The notes beneath the pieces are model-generated. The model saw nothing but the letters and a program-made list of their open reading frames with translations. It did no database searches and was not told the origin of the DNA. This document shows, in pieces, positions 1 through 8,979 of a DNA stretch of 64,000 nt (within the stretch, counting starts at the first letter, position 1; each line of letters begins with the position of its first letter). Origin of the DNA: Flemingiibacterium sp045579745 (GTDB lineage Bacteria; Bacillota; Clostridia; Oscillospirales; CAG-272); the NCBI GenBank assembly GCA_045579745.1, contig JAZNMQ010000046.1:41309-105308 (forward strand). Reading direction: 5' to 3'. The translations under genes were made by a program, and so were the position numbers.

Positions 1-1
1 G

Positions 2-157
2 ATTATTATGGATTTTCCCATGAAGGACATCTGCAGCGAGGATTGTAAAGGGTTGTGCCCAAAGTGCGGAAAGAATCTTAACGAGGGTGAATGCAATTGC
101 CCTAAAAAAGAAATCGACCCAAGACTTGAAATTTTGCAGAAACTACTTGAAAAGTAA
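2..157 (+). CDS. yceD: YceD/DUF177 family protein, C-terminal end (partial)
   Basis: This is the last 51 codons of a gene that begins before the window. The visible end carries a Cys cluster (CSEDCKGLCPKCGKNLNEG, then CNC) typical of the C-terminus of DUF177/YceD, and it ends at the TAA at 155-157. In many bacteria yceD lies immediately upstream of rpmF and has been linked to 23S rRNA accumulation; the same order is seen here, 52 bp before rpmF. The tail of the reading frame carries the -35 element of the rpmF promoter. The assignment rests on the Cys pattern plus the neighbour, since the N-terminal part cannot be seen. Confidence 0.85.
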   Translation: MIMDFPMKDICSEDCKGLCPKCGKNLNEGECNCPKKEIDPRLEILQKLLEK

Positions 158-175
158 TAATATTTGATGTATAAT
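147..175 (+). promoter_or_regulatory. Predicted sigma-A promoter of rpmF
   Basis: TTGAAA (147-152), a 17-nt spacer and a perfect TATAAT (170-175). The -35 lies in the last codons of yceD, so rpmF can be transcribed on its own as well as by read-through. Confidence 0.7.
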
Positions 176-209
176 AAAAAGTGTTATACAATTAAGGAGG
201 TGTCGTAAA

Positions 210-386
210 ATGGCAGTACCGAAGAAAAAAGTCTCAAGTGCGAGACGTGACAAAAGACGTTCCAATGTTTGGAAGCTCGATATGCCGGGTATGGTAAAGT
301 GCCCGAAGTGCGGTGAATACAACCTCGCTCACAGAGTTTGCAAGGCTTGCGGTTCCTATAACGGAAAGCAGGTTATCAGCAAGTAA
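210..386 (+). CDS. rpmF: 50S ribosomal protein L32
   Basis: A 58-residue, strongly basic protein beginning MAVPKKKVSSARRDKRRS, the hallmark L32 N-terminus. Two CxxC pairs (CPKC near residue 31 and CKAC near residue 44) form the zinc-binding ribbon of the Cys-containing L32 form. The ATG is preceded by AAGGAGG with normal spacing. It sits directly after yceD, the usual arrangement, and is followed by an intrinsic terminator, so the unit ends here. A structural protein of the large ribosomal subunit; the gene was too short for the supplied ORF length cut-off but is unambiguous. Confidence 0.97.
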   Translation: MAVPKKKVSSARRDKRRSNVWKLDMPGMVKCPKCGEYNLAHRVCKACGSYNGKQVISK

Positions 387-408
387 TTGTTTGTCCAAAT
401 ATGCGGAT

Positions 409-438
409 AAAGGGGATGCCGATTGGCACCCCTTTTTG
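409..438 (+). terminator. Intrinsic terminator after rpmF
   Basis: AAAGGGG-A-TGCC pairs with GGCA-CCCCTTT around a GATT loop (one bulged A), followed by T residues. Confidence 0.8.
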
Positions 439-483
439 CCATTTTTGAAAGTGTGTGCAGTATTGGCTGTATTCGGAAAAAAG

Positions 484-512
484 TTGACAAAATATGAAAA
501 ATGGTTTAAAAT
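484..512 (+). promoter_or_regulatory. Predicted sigma-A promoter for the 561 gene
   Basis: TTGACA (484-489), 17-nt spacer, TAAAAT (507-512), 49 bp before the GTG at 561 and after the rpmF terminator. Confidence 0.65.
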
Positions 513-560
513 AATTAAAGAATGCTATAGTAATCTTATTGCTTTTTGTGAGGTGATAGC

Positions 561-1391
561 GTGAAAAATACGCAGGGTATCCCCAAAATAATACACAGAG
601 TGCTGGTTCTTTTATTATTATCTGCTTTTTCACTTGTTATTTTGACGGTTGCATTTTCAAGCATCGGAGCGAAGGCCGCTTTCCGGCTTGGAGTTTGGCT
701 GAATGTCGAGGAGGTTGATGTCGATGACTCGGCACATCTTGAGTATTTTGCAGTCAAGCAGGCAATCGATGAATATCAAAGCTATCGTATTTTTATTGAT
801 GAACGGTATGGCGGAAGCTACGATGCAGCACTTGATTTTTTGAAATTCTTAAAACAAAATACCGATGTCAATATTATTTGCATGAAAAATATTGATTCGG
901 AGAGTGTAAATAAATATCTTGAATCAGGCGAGGAGAGCATGCTTCCCTCTGAGATGAGCAATTTCCTCCGAGGCTTCATCAGAAAGTTAAGCAGCTATAA
1001 TCAGATTCTCCCACCTCAGAAGCGAGTAACCATTTCGGCTGACATGCCTGAAGGAAAATGCTTTATAATTGAAAACGGAAGCTATGATCGCGCTGTCGAA
1101 AGCGATGGCGTGTTCGATATTAATGTTTGCTACCCTGAAAAGGAGGACTGCGACCCAATGTTCAATATCGACTCGATCGCGCTCGACAATGTGCGCATCC
1201 GCTTCGGTACGCTTGACAGTGTTTCATGGTACATCAACTATCTTGAGTCGGTATCAGGAAATTTCGGCATGCCGCTGTTTGAAGGAATCAATCAGCCCGA
1301 TTGCTATTTTCTGATTGAAAGCGGCGGGCAGATCGAGGTGGAGAACGAGAAATGCTATATGAGGAGCGCGAGGATGAAGCGCTTGTTCTGA
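561..1391 (+). CDS. Uncharacterised single-pass membrane-anchored protein
   Basis: 276 residues with a GTG start behind GAGGTGA. Residues about 12-35 form one hydrophobic segment preceded by basic residues, so the protein is probably anchored with its soluble body outside the cell (type II orientation inferred). I do not recognise the soluble part; it is acidic, with alternating helices and strands. The stretch around residues 55-90 (LEYFAVKQAIDEYQ then RIFIDERYGG) faintly resembles the start of erythromycin-esterase/TIKI-like folds, but no catalytic set could be confirmed. The 3' end overlaps the acetyltransferase at 1352 by 40 bp in another frame, so the two are translationally coupled or, less likely, one frameshifted gene. 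Confidence 0.7.
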   Translation: MKNTQGIPKIIHRVLVLLLLSAFSLVILTVAFSSIGAKAAFRLGVWLNVEEVDVDDSAHLEYFAVKQAIDEYQSYRIFIDERYGGSYDAALDFLKFLKQNTDVNIICMKNIDSESVNKYLESGEESMLPSEMSNFLRGFIRKLSSYNQILPPQKRVTISADMPEGKCFIIENGSYDRAVESDGVFDINVCYPEKEDCDPMFNIDSIALDNVRIRFGTLDSVSWYINYLESVSGNFGMPLFEGINQPDCYFLIESGGQIEVENEKCYMRSARMKRLF

Positions 1392-2044
1392 GCGGGGAAT
1401 TTGATATCTCTGTGCCGTTTTCCCTTTCATTTCAATGCGGACAGAATGAGCCCGATGTGCGCGTGTATCCGTCGCTTCGTGGCTTGGCGGAGGAGTATTT
1501 GACCCTTTTTTCTCCTGATAGCCTCTTTTCGGATGAGGCAATAGCGTGGGCAAAGGCAAAATTCGGAGCGTTTTTTATAAAAAATGAGTTTGAGCTCAGC
1601 GACGATTCCGATGATTATTATATTAATTATCGCCTTAGAAGCGTGGATGAGCGATTTATTATGGACTCGACTCGTATTTTCAAGGGCGATGAAGAGGCTC
1701 AAAACCTTACGGATTATGACCTTGAACAGCTTGTAAATCTTGGGCATATGTGCTCTATAACCGTTGTTGAGGACAAAATCGTTTCAGCCGCAAGTACGAA
1801 TGCACCGCTTGAGCAGGGGCTTGCTCTCGGTGAGATAGAGATAGGTGTCGAAACTGCTTCGGGATTTGGCGGAAAGGGATATGGAAAATCAACTGTTGCG
1901 GCATTGGCCATGGAGCTTGCACGCCGTGGGTGCACTGCGTTGTATGAATGTGCTGCCGGAAACAAGGAGTCGGTTGGATTGATCACATCGCTTGGCGGTG
2001 TTGAATACGCAAGAAATTTCTATATAGTCGGTATAAAATACTGA
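1352..2044 (+). CDS. GNAT-family N-acetyltransferase
   Basis: 230 residues. The C-terminal half has the acetyl-CoA-binding GNAT core: a strand-turn LGEIEIGVETASGFGGKGYGK at about residues 155-178, where the GxGxGK-like loop follows beta-4, then a helix rich in Ala/Leu and a final 'N..S..LI.SLGG' segment typical of the last GNAT helix. The first 100 residues are a family-specific lead domain I cannot name. The substrate is unknown. The start lies inside the end of the preceding membrane-protein gene, 40 bp before its stop, with a purine-rich GAGGTGGAG upstream. Its neighbour suggests a joint role, but nothing in the sequence says what it is. Confidence 0.8.
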   Translation: MLYEEREDEALVLSGEFDISVPFSLSFQCGQNEPDVRVYPSLRGLAEEYLTLFSPDSLFSDEAIAWAKAKFGAFFIKNEFELSDDSDDYYINYRLRSVDERFIMDSTRIFKGDEEAQNLTDYDLEQLVNLGHMCSITVVEDKIVSAASTNAPLEQGLALGEIEIGVETASGFGGKGYGKSTVAALAMELARRGCTALYECAAGNKESVGLITSLGGVEYARNFYIVGIKY

Positions 2045-2090
2045 CAAAGTCGGGTAAATGTATTTCCTCGGAAAGGACGGACTTTAAAAT

Positions 2091-3842
2091 ATGGCATATG
2101 ATGCGGGAATGGTTTGTGCCATCGTAAATGAGCTTGATAGCCGCATTAAAGGCGCTCGTGTTGAAAAGGTAAATCAGCCTGAAAAGGATGAGATCGTATT
2201 GCTTCTTCACATCGGACGCGAAAATTTGCGGCTTGCATTCTCGTCGGGCTCAAACAACCCTCATTTTAATATTACAGGCACAACCAAGGAAAATCCGATG
2301 GTTGCGCCTATGTTCTGTATGCTTCTCAGAAAGCATCTCACGGGAGCGCGCGTAAGGGAGGTAACACAGCTCGGATTCGAACGGGCGGTGGAGGTTGCCT
2401 TCGATTGCTACGATGAGATGGGCTTTGCCACGACGAAGTACCTTGTCGCGGAAACAATGGGAAAATACAGCAATATTATCCTGCTGAACAGCGAAAAAAA
2501 GGTAATCAGCGCATTAAAGATAATCGACCTTGCTTCGAGCTCGGTAAGACAGATTCTGCCCGGCTTTCCGTATGAGCTTCCGCCGGAGCAGAAGAAATTC
2601 TCGCCGCTTGCGGTTGATGAAATGCAGCTGCGCACAGCGTTTGAAAATTCCCCCGATATGCCTGCTGACAAGTTTATTCTTTCAAATTTCTACGGATTTG
2701 CGGCAATTGTGGCTCGCGAAATTGCTTTTCGCGCATCGGGACGTGTTGATTCGATGCTTTCCGAATGTAGCGCTGAAAAGCTTTGGAATAGCTTTGCTGA
2801 GATTCGGGATAATTTGCTAAACCACCGCTTCGAGCCATGGCTCGTAAGTGACCAGACAGGCAGGCCTATCGAATATTGCTTCTTTGAGCCGCTCGAATAT
2901 TCTTCGCCGATTGAGGTGAGAAAGCTTGACAACTTTGGGGAGCTGCTTGATGAATATTTTGGCAGGCGTGACCACGCGGAGCGTATTCGTCAACGCACAG
3001 CTGATATCTTTCGGTTGCTTACGAACGCGGAAACGCGCTTGACTAAGAAAATCGCACTCCAGAAGCAGGACCTCGCAGCCTGCGCAGATAAGGATAAATA
3101 CAAGCTTTGGGGCGACCTTATTACCGGCAATATCTATAGGCTTGAACGCGGAATGGAAAAGGCACATCTTGAAAATTACTATGAGGAAGATTGCCCTCAG
3201 ATCACAATCGCTATGGATAAACGCCTGTCACCTCAGCAAAACGCTCAGCATTATTACAAGCGTTATAACAAGTCAAAGGTCGCCGAAATAGAGCTTGCAA
3301 AGCAGATAAAGCTTGCACAGGCGGAGCTTGAGTATATCTATACCGTTTTTGATTCGCTGACCCGCGCGGAATCGGAAAGTGATATTCTTGAGATACGGGA
3401 TGAGCTGTACCGCTCAGGCTATGCTTCGAGGATGAAGAACTACGCGGCAAAAAAGCTCTCCGCTCCGAAGCTTATGGAGTTTAAGTCGAGCGGTGGATAT
3501 CGAATCCTTTGCGGCAAAAACAATCATCAGAACGACCATCTCACGACAAGGGTTGCGGCGAAGCACGATTATTGGTTCCACGTTAAAAATCAGCCCGGCT
3601 CGCATTGCGTTATGATAACCGATGGGGAAGAACCCTCAGAGCAGGATTTTACCGAGGCAGCCATCATTGCAGCGTACTATTCAAAGGTGTCAGACGGCGA
3701 AAATGTCGCGGTTGACTACACGCTTATTAAAAATATCCGTAAGCCGAACGGCTCAAAACCCGGATTTGTAACGTATAATACCAACTATACTGCATATGTT
3801 ACTCCTGATGAAAAGCTCGTTTTGTCATTGAAAATCAAATGA
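2091..3842 (+). CDS. rqcH: RqcH/Rqc2-type ribosome quality control factor (NFACT protein)
   Basis: 583 residues with the NEMF/FbpA layout: NFACT-N domain from residue 1 (MAYDAGMVCAIVNELDSRI), a helix-hairpin and coiled-coil middle (about 270-430) and an NFACT-R (DUF814) domain at about 450-570 with DYWFHVKNQPGSH. E97-R98 falls where B. subtilis RqcH has D97-R98, residues needed to recruit tRNA for alanine tailing. RqcH binds obstructed 50S subunits and adds C-terminal poly-Ala degrons to stalled chains; older annotations call it fibronectin-binding protein A. It stands alone between the GNAT gene and dprA. Family assignment is firm; function is transferred from B. subtilis. Confidence 0.93.
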   Translation: MAYDAGMVCAIVNELDSRIKGARVEKVNQPEKDEIVLLLHIGRENLRLAFSSGSNNPHFNITGTTKENPMVAPMFCMLLRKHLTGARVREVTQLGFERAVEVAFDCYDEMGFATTKYLVAETMGKYSNIILLNSEKKVISALKIIDLASSSVRQILPGFPYELPPEQKKFSPLAVDEMQLRTAFENSPDMPADKFILSNFYGFAAIVAREIAFRASGRVDSMLSECSAEKLWNSFAEIRDNLLNHRFEPWLVSDQTGRPIEYCFFEPLEYSSPIEVRKLDNFGELLDEYFGRRDHAERIRQRTADIFRLLTNAETRLTKKIALQKQDLAACADKDKYKLWGDLITGNIYRLERGMEKAHLENYYEEDCPQITIAMDKRLSPQQNAQHYYKRYNKSKVAEIELAKQIKLAQAELEYIYTVFDSLTRAESESDILEIRDELYRSGYASRMKNYAAKKLSAPKLMEFKSSGGYRILCGKNNHQNDHLTTRVAAKHDYWFHVKNQPGSHCVMITDGEEPSEQDFTEAAIIAAYYSKVSDGENVAVDYTLIKNIRKPNGSKPGFVTYNTNYTAYVTPDEKLVLSLKIK

Positions 3843-3876
3843 TTTCTACAATATTTAATAAATATTATTGTAGAAA
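3843..3876 (+). repeat. AT-rich inverted repeat after rqcH
   Basis: TTTCTACAAT and ATTGTAGAAA form a perfect 10-bp inverted repeat around a 14-nt AT-rich centre. There is no T-run, so it is a weak terminator at best; it could be an operator just upstream of the dprA promoter. Confidence 0.4.
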
Positions 3877-3899
3877 GATGAAAAATATATAATAAGGAC

Positions 3900-3928
3900 T
3901 TGAAATTTTCTCTGTATCGCGGTATACT
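3900..3928 (+). promoter_or_regulatory. Predicted sigma-A promoter of dprA
   Basis: TTGAAA (3900-3905), 17-nt spacer, TATACT (3923-3928). Confidence 0.6.
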
Positions 3929-3981
3929 ATTTTGTAAGAGCAATTTTACGGTATATGCACCAAAGGAAAGGTATGTTCGCC

Positions 3982-5331
3982 ATGAATGATATTATCTATT
4001 GGGTTTGGCTGTCACTCAAAAATCGATATGGAAGCTCAGATGCTCCCAGACTGCTGAAATATTTCCCCGGCGGTGCTCGTGAAATTTACGAGGCTTCGCA
4101 GGCAGAGCTTTTGCGCGTGCACGAATGCAATGCGAGCTTCATCAAAAGGCTTGATAACCACGACCTTGGCGAGGCTGAGAGAATTCTGGAGTTCTGTTTT
4201 TCGCAGGGCATACAGATAATAAGCTGTGCAAGCCCCCGCTACCCGAAACGACTTCACAGCCTTTATAACAAGCCGATCGTGCTCTATGCCCGCGGTCAGA
4301 TACAAAATCTCGATTCGCAGCTTTGCGTGAGCATTGTCGGAACGAGGTCTATGACCGATTACGGCAAGCATACGACCTTCACGATCGCTCGACAGCTGAT
4401 AGGCTATGGAGCGATAATTATAAGCGGTGCGGCATACGGAATAGATTCCTCAGCCAATAATACGGCGGTTTATCTTGAAGCGCCGACTGTAGCGGTTCTC
4501 GGCTCGGGCGTAAATGTTCCATATCCATCGGATAACAAGGACATGCTGGACAAAATTGCATCAAATGGCTTGGTGCTAAGCGAATTTCCGCCGAATACGG
4601 GCCCGAATCGAGGCAATTTCCCTATTCGCAACAGAATAATCAGCGGTCTTTGCGACGCTCTGCTTGTTGTTGAAGCACCGGAAAAGAGCGGAGCACTTAT
4701 TACAGCGCGTATAGCGGCAGAGCAGGGCAGACCGGTTTATGCCATCCCCGGCAACATCGGAGCACCGCAAAGCATGGGAACAAATAATCTTATTCGCGAC
4801 GGTGCAAAGCTTGTTACCCGCGCGGAGGATATTCTTGAGGATTTCACAGACAGGTTTGACCTCAGGAAAATTGATGCTATAGTAAACAGCGACAAATACC
4901 TGAGATACGAATACACTAAAAAAACATCGACAACCAATGCTTCACTTTCAAGAACAAAGCCGGCAAAATCTGCCGAGAAAGGTCCAGAACCAAGCAGGTC
5001 AACGCCTTTGATTCAAAAGAAAGTCGAGCAAACGGATATAAAACCCGAACCAAGGGAAGAACAAATCGAAATTCCGATAAAAGCTCAGATCGAAGCACAA
5101 ACGAAAAAAGAAGAATCGGATAAAACGGACGGAGTAATTACGGGGAGCGACATCTTTTCGGCGGTCCATGTACGCGTTCTCAAAGCAATGCCGAGCGGCG
5201 TTGCGGTAACGCCTGATGAGATTGCACAGCATGGAATCCCAACAAATCAAGTTTTGGCATCGCTCACAATTCTTGAAATGGCGTCTGCTGTTGAAGCGAT
5301 GGCAGGCGGTAAGTACAAAAAATGCATCTAA
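3982..5331 (+). CDS. dprA: DNA-processing protein DprA (Smf)
   Basis: 449 residues from the ATG at 3982, chosen because AAAGGAAAGG lies 10 nt upstream; in-frame ATGs at 3955 and 3973 are less well placed. The Rossmann core shows VGTRSMTDYG, SGAAYGIDSSAN, VLGSGVNVPYP and SEFPPN.GPNRGNFPIRNRI, the standard DprA signature. DprA loads RecA on incoming single-stranded DNA during natural transformation. Unusual is a Lys/Glu/Pro/Thr-rich linker of about 85 residues (about 300-385) between the core and the C-terminal winged helix (last 60 residues), making it longer than the common 360-residue form. It is followed 27 bp later by topA, the common Firmicutes order. Confidence 0.95.
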   Translation: MNDIIYWVWLSLKNRYGSSDAPRLLKYFPGGAREIYEASQAELLRVHECNASFIKRLDNHDLGEAERILEFCFSQGIQIISCASPRYPKRLHSLYNKPIVLYARGQIQNLDSQLCVSIVGTRSMTDYGKHTTFTIARQLIGYGAIIISGAAYGIDSSANNTAVYLEAPTVAVLGSGVNVPYPSDNKDMLDKIASNGLVLSEFPPNTGPNRGNFPIRNRIISGLCDALLVVEAPEKSGALITARIAAEQGRPVYAIPGNIGAPQSMGTNNLIRDGAKLVTRAEDILEDFTDRFDLRKIDAIVNSDKYLRYEYTKKTSTTNASLSRTKPAKSAEKGPEPSRSTPLIQKKVEQTDIKPEPREEQIEIPIKAQIEAQTKKEESDKTDGVITGSDIFSAVHVRVLKAMPSGVAVTPDEIAQHGIPTNQVLASLTILEMASAVEAMAGGKYKKCI

Positions 5332-5357
5332 CTCATTAAAGGAGAAATAACTTCATA

Positions 5358-7628
5358 ATGGCTAACCTCGTAATAATGGAGTCCCCGACAAAGGCGGGCA
5401 CAGTTAAAGGCTACCTTGGCTCGGGATATAAAGTCGTCGGATGCACGGGACATATCCGTGATTTGCCCAAAAGCACACTCGGCATTGATATAGATAACGA
5501 TTTCACGGCGAAGTATATCAACATTCGCGGCAAGGGTCCTTTGATTAAGGATTTGAAAAAAGAAGCTAAAAATGCAGATAAAGTATACCTCGCAACGGAC
5601 CCTGACAGAGAGGGTGAAGCTATCGCGTGGCACTTGTCAGAGGCGCTCGGTATTTCCGAAAACAAGATACGCCGCGTAACATTCAACGAAATAACAAAAA
5701 AAGCCGTAAAAGCAGGAATGAAGGCTCCGCGAGAGATTGACATGGGACTTGTCAATTCACAGCAGGCGCGCAGACTTCTTGACAGAATCGTAGGATATAA
5801 ATTAAGTCCGTTCCTGTGGAAAACTATTAAGAGCGGTTTGTCGGCAGGTAGAGTTCAATCTGTTGCCACACGCATAATAGTTGAACGTGAAAATGAGATC
5901 AACGCTTTCGTTCCGGAGGAATATTGGACGATTGACGTGCTTCTTGAAAATAAGAATCGCGGTAAGATAAAGGCGAAATTCTACGGTACCGACAACGGTA
6001 AAGCTCAGCTTCATTGCGAGTCGGATGCTATGGCTGTCGTTCGTGCTATCGAAGGCAAAGAATTTAATGTAAAATCGGTGAAAAAGGCGATTCGAATCAA
6101 GAATCCCGCACCTCCGTTTACAACCTCTACCCTTCAGCAGGAGGCATCCCGTCGTCTCGGCTTCCAGTCACAGCGCACAATGCGCGTTGCGCAGGAGCTT
6201 TACGAGGGTATTAATCTCGGAAGCTCGAACGGCGGTGTACAGGGTCTTATCACCTATATGCGTACAGATTCTCTGAGAATTGCCGACGAGGCGGCTGACG
6301 CAGCAAAGGCGTATATTACTGAAAAATACGGAGAGAACTTCTATCCTGCCGAAAGAAGAATATATAAAACAAAAAACAATGCGCAGGATGCTCATGAAGC
6401 GGTTCGCCCGTCAAATCTTTCGTTTGAGCCCGAAAAAATCAAGAAGTTTTTGACCACGGACCAGTATAGACTTTATAAGCTTATTTGGGACCGTTTTATG
6501 GCGAGCCAGATGGCATCGGCTGAGCTTGATACAGTAACGGCGGATATTGAAGCGGGCGGATATATCTTCCGATCGAGCGGATATTCAGTCAAATTTCAAG
6601 GCTATATGACTCTTTATGAGGAAGCAGAGGACTATGTTGCGCCCAATAATGCGGATGCGGATAAACCCGAAAAGAGTATTCGCTTGCCCAAGATTGAGGA
6701 AGGAGAGTCGTTATCTCACCTCTCCACACAGCCGTCGCAGCATTTTACCGAGGCTCCGCCCCGCTATAATGAGGCATCGCTTGTAAAATTCCTCGAGGAA
6801 AAGGGAATCGGCAGACCGAGCACATTTGCGACTATAATCACCACTATAATTGCAAGAGGTTATGTCGTCAGAGAAAGCAAGTCGCTCAAACCGACCGAGC
6901 TCGGAGAGATTACCACAAGCCTGATGGTAGATAATTTCCCGAATATCGTTGACTACGAATTTACTGCCAATATGGAAACAGAGCTTGATGAAATTGCAAA
7001 TGGTGCGGATACGCTTGTTGGCGTTCTGAGGGGCTTCTATAAAGATTTTGAGAAGAGTCTCGAAACTGCAGAAAAGACAATTGACAAATCGAAATATGAG
7101 CTTTCGGTTGAAGAAACAGACATTATCTGCGAAAAATGCGGTTCAAGAATGGTTGTCAAAAACGGTCGCTTCGGAAAATTTGCGGCTTGCCCGAATTATC
7201 CCGAATGCAAAAATACAAAGCCGCTCGTTGACAAAAAAGCCGAAGCTGATGATAAAGCTGCTCCGACGGATATGGTTTGCGAAAAATGCGGAAGCCCTAT
7301 GGTGCTGAAAACAGGACGCTTCGGAAGCTTTTACGCATGCGAGCGATATCCCGAATGCAAGACGACCAAGCAGATAACAAAAGATACCGGTGTTAACTGC
7401 CCGAAATGCGGCTCTAAGATCGTTGTAAAAAAAGGCAAGAACAGAACTGTATTCTACAGCTGTGAAAAATATCCCGAATGCGATTTTTCATCGTGGGATA
7501 TGCCTACCAACGAAAAATGCCCGAATTGCGGAGATATTCTCTACAGAAAAAAGGGAAAAAATCAGCTTATATGCAAGCGCGATGGCTGCGGATATAAGCG
7601 TGAAGCGGAGATTGAAGATGCCGAGTAA
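5358..7628 (+). CDS. topA: DNA topoisomerase I (type IA)
   Basis: 756 residues. The N-terminal TOPRIM domain holds E8 (MESPTK) and the DPDREGE acidic motif at 81-87; the catalytic tyrosine is Y300 in GLITYMRTDS. After the core (to about 575) come C-terminal zinc ribbons, recognisable from the repeated CEKCG...CxxYPEC pattern; three are canonical and the last is CPNCG...CKRDGC. The enzyme relaxes negative supercoils behind transcription. The start follows AAAGGAGA. The last 11 bp overlap the trmFO start, implying translational coupling. The number of zinc ribbons is at the upper end for Firmicutes but not exceptional. Confidence 0.97.
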   Translation: MANLVIMESPTKAGTVKGYLGSGYKVVGCTGHIRDLPKSTLGIDIDNDFTAKYINIRGKGPLIKDLKKEAKNADKVYLATDPDREGEAIAWHLSEALGISENKIRRVTFNEITKKAVKAGMKAPREIDMGLVNSQQARRLLDRIVGYKLSPFLWKTIKSGLSAGRVQSVATRIIVERENEINAFVPEEYWTIDVLLENKNRGKIKAKFYGTDNGKAQLHCESDAMAVVRAIEGKEFNVKSVKKAIRIKNPAPPFTTSTLQQEASRRLGFQSQRTMRVAQELYEGINLGSSNGGVQGLITYMRTDSLRIADEAADAAKAYITEKYGENFYPAERRIYKTKNNAQDAHEAVRPSNLSFEPEKIKKFLTTDQYRLYKLIWDRFMASQMASAELDTVTADIEAGGYIFRSSGYSVKFQGYMTLYEEAEDYVAPNNADADKPEKSIRLPKIEEGESLSHLSTQPSQHFTEAPPRYNEASLVKFLEEKGIGRPSTFATIITTIIARGYVVRESKSLKPTELGEITTSLMVDNFPNIVDYEFTANMETELDEIANGADTLVGVLRGFYKDFEKSLETAEKTIDKSKYELSVEETDIICEKCGSRMVVKNGRFGKFAACPNYPECKNTKPLVDKKAEADDKAAPTDMVCEKCGSPMVLKTGRFGSFYACERYPECKTTKQITKDTGVNCPKCGSKIVVKKGKNRTVFYSCEKYPECDFSSWDMPTNEKCPNCGDILYRKKGKNQLICKRDGCGYKREAEIEDAE

Positions 7629-8979
7629 TCGACCAACAATCAACATCGTCGGTGCAGGACTTGCAGGCTGTGAAGCCGCTTGGCAGGCAATAAAGCAGGG
7701 CGTTGCAGTCAGACTTTATGAAATGAAGCCAACAAAGTATTCGCCTGCACACCATTCGCAGGGCTTTGCGGAGCTGGTCTGCTCAAATTCGCTCAGGTCG
7801 AATATGCTCTCGAACGCTGTTGGCGTACTCAAGGAGGAAATGAGGCGTCTTGGCTCTTTGATAATCGAAGCCGCTTACGCTTCAGAGGTTCCTGCAGGAA
7901 GCGCTCTTGCGGTTGACCGTGAGCTCTTTTCAGAGTATATTACAAACAAGCTTCGCTCACATCCTCTCGTTGAGGTTATCGAGGGAGAGGTGTGCGATAT
8001 TCCCGATGGGATTACAGTTATTGCAAGTGGGCCCTTGACCTCAGAGGCGCTGTCGGAATCAATAGGCAAGCTTATAGGCGATGACTATCTGCACTTTTTT
8101 GACGCGGCAGCACCCATAGTCAGCTTTGATTCGATTGATATGAGCAAGGCGTTTTATGCGTCACGTTATGACAAGGGTGAGGCTTCATATATAAACTGTC
8201 CGTTCACCAAAGAGGAATACGACCGCTTTTGGGAAGCGCTTATTACTGCCGAGGAAGCAGAATTAAAGGAGTTTGACAAGTCGGAGCAGTTGACTGTGTT
8301 TGAGGGCTGTATGCCCGTTGAGGTCATGGCAAAGCGAGGTCATGATACACTGCTGTTCGGACCGATGAAGCCTGTAGGCATTACCGTTCCGCAAACGGGA
8401 AAAGAGGCGTATGCAATAGTACAGCTTCGTCAGGAAAATTCCGAAAAGAGCATGTACAATATCGTAGGCTTTCAGACCCATCTTAAATTTCCGGAACAGA
8501 AGCGTGTTTTCGGGATGATTCCGGGACTTGAAAACGCAGAATTTTTGCGCTATGGAGTAATGCACCGCAACACCTTTATGAATTCACCCAAGCTGCTTGA
8601 TAGGACATACATGATGCGCAGTCGTCCGGGACTGTTTTTTGCCGGACAGATGACGGGCGTTGAGGGATATGTTGAAAGCGCATCCTCGGGACTTGTTGCC
8701 GGACTTAATGCCGCAAGACTTGCGCTTGGTATGGATGCGGTGGCTTTCTCATCAGAAAGCGTAATCGGGTCGCTCGCAGGGTATATCAGCGATGAGAATG
8801 TCGTGAATTTTCAGCCGATGAATGCGAATTTCGGCTTAGTTTCGCCTCTTGGCTTCAAGGTTAAGGGCGGAAAGAAGGCACGCGGCGAGGCTATGGGCCA
8901 AAGAGCGCTCGAATACATTGATAATCAGTTGCGACTGCTGACCGACGAAGGAGTTTTAACCAATGAAGCTGATAATTGA
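7618..8979 (+). CDS. trmFO: tRNA (uracil-54-C5) methyltransferase, folate/FAD-dependent TrmFO
   Basis: 453 residues from the ATG at 7618; an upstream in-frame ATG at 7462 lies inside topA and gives a non-homologous extension. The N-terminus has the FAD-binding dinucleotide fold (INIVGAGLAGCEAAWQ), followed by CSNSLRSN, a TrmFO hallmark, and C-terminal GQMTGVEGYVESASSGLVAG. TrmFO makes ribothymidine at position 54 of tRNA using methylenetetrahydrofolate and FAD, replacing the SAM-dependent TrmA of other bacteria. It overlaps topA by 11 bp and plsX by 17 bp, so all three are likely co-translated. Confidence 0.96.
   Translation: MPSNRPTINIVGAGLAGCEAAWQAIKQGVAVRLYEMKPTKYSPAHHSQGFAELVCSNSLRSNMLSNAVGVLKEEMRRLGSLIIEAAYASEVPAGSALAVDRELFSEYITNKLRSHPLVEVIEGEVCDIPDGITVIASGPLTSEALSESIGKLIGDDYLHFFDAAAPIVSFDSIDMSKAFYASRYDKGEASYINCPFTKEEYDRFWEALITAEEAELKEFDKSEQLTVFEGCMPVEVMAKRGHDTLLFGPMKPVGITVPQTGKEAYAIVQLRQENSEKSMYNIVGFQTHLKFPEQKRVFGMIPGLENAEFLRYGVMHRNTFMNSPKLLDRTYMMRSRPGLFFAGQMTGVEGYVESASSGLVAGLNAARLALGMDAVAFSSESVIGSLAGYISDENVVNFQPMNANFGLVSPLGFKVKGGKKARGEAMGQRALEYIDNQLRLLTDEGVLTNEADN

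Noticed and set aside
7462..7617. N-terminal extension of TrmFO from an ATG inside topA
   Set aside because: The 52 extra residues are an out-of-frame reading of the topA zinc-ribbon region; TrmFO homology starts right after 7618, where a ribosome binding site is present.
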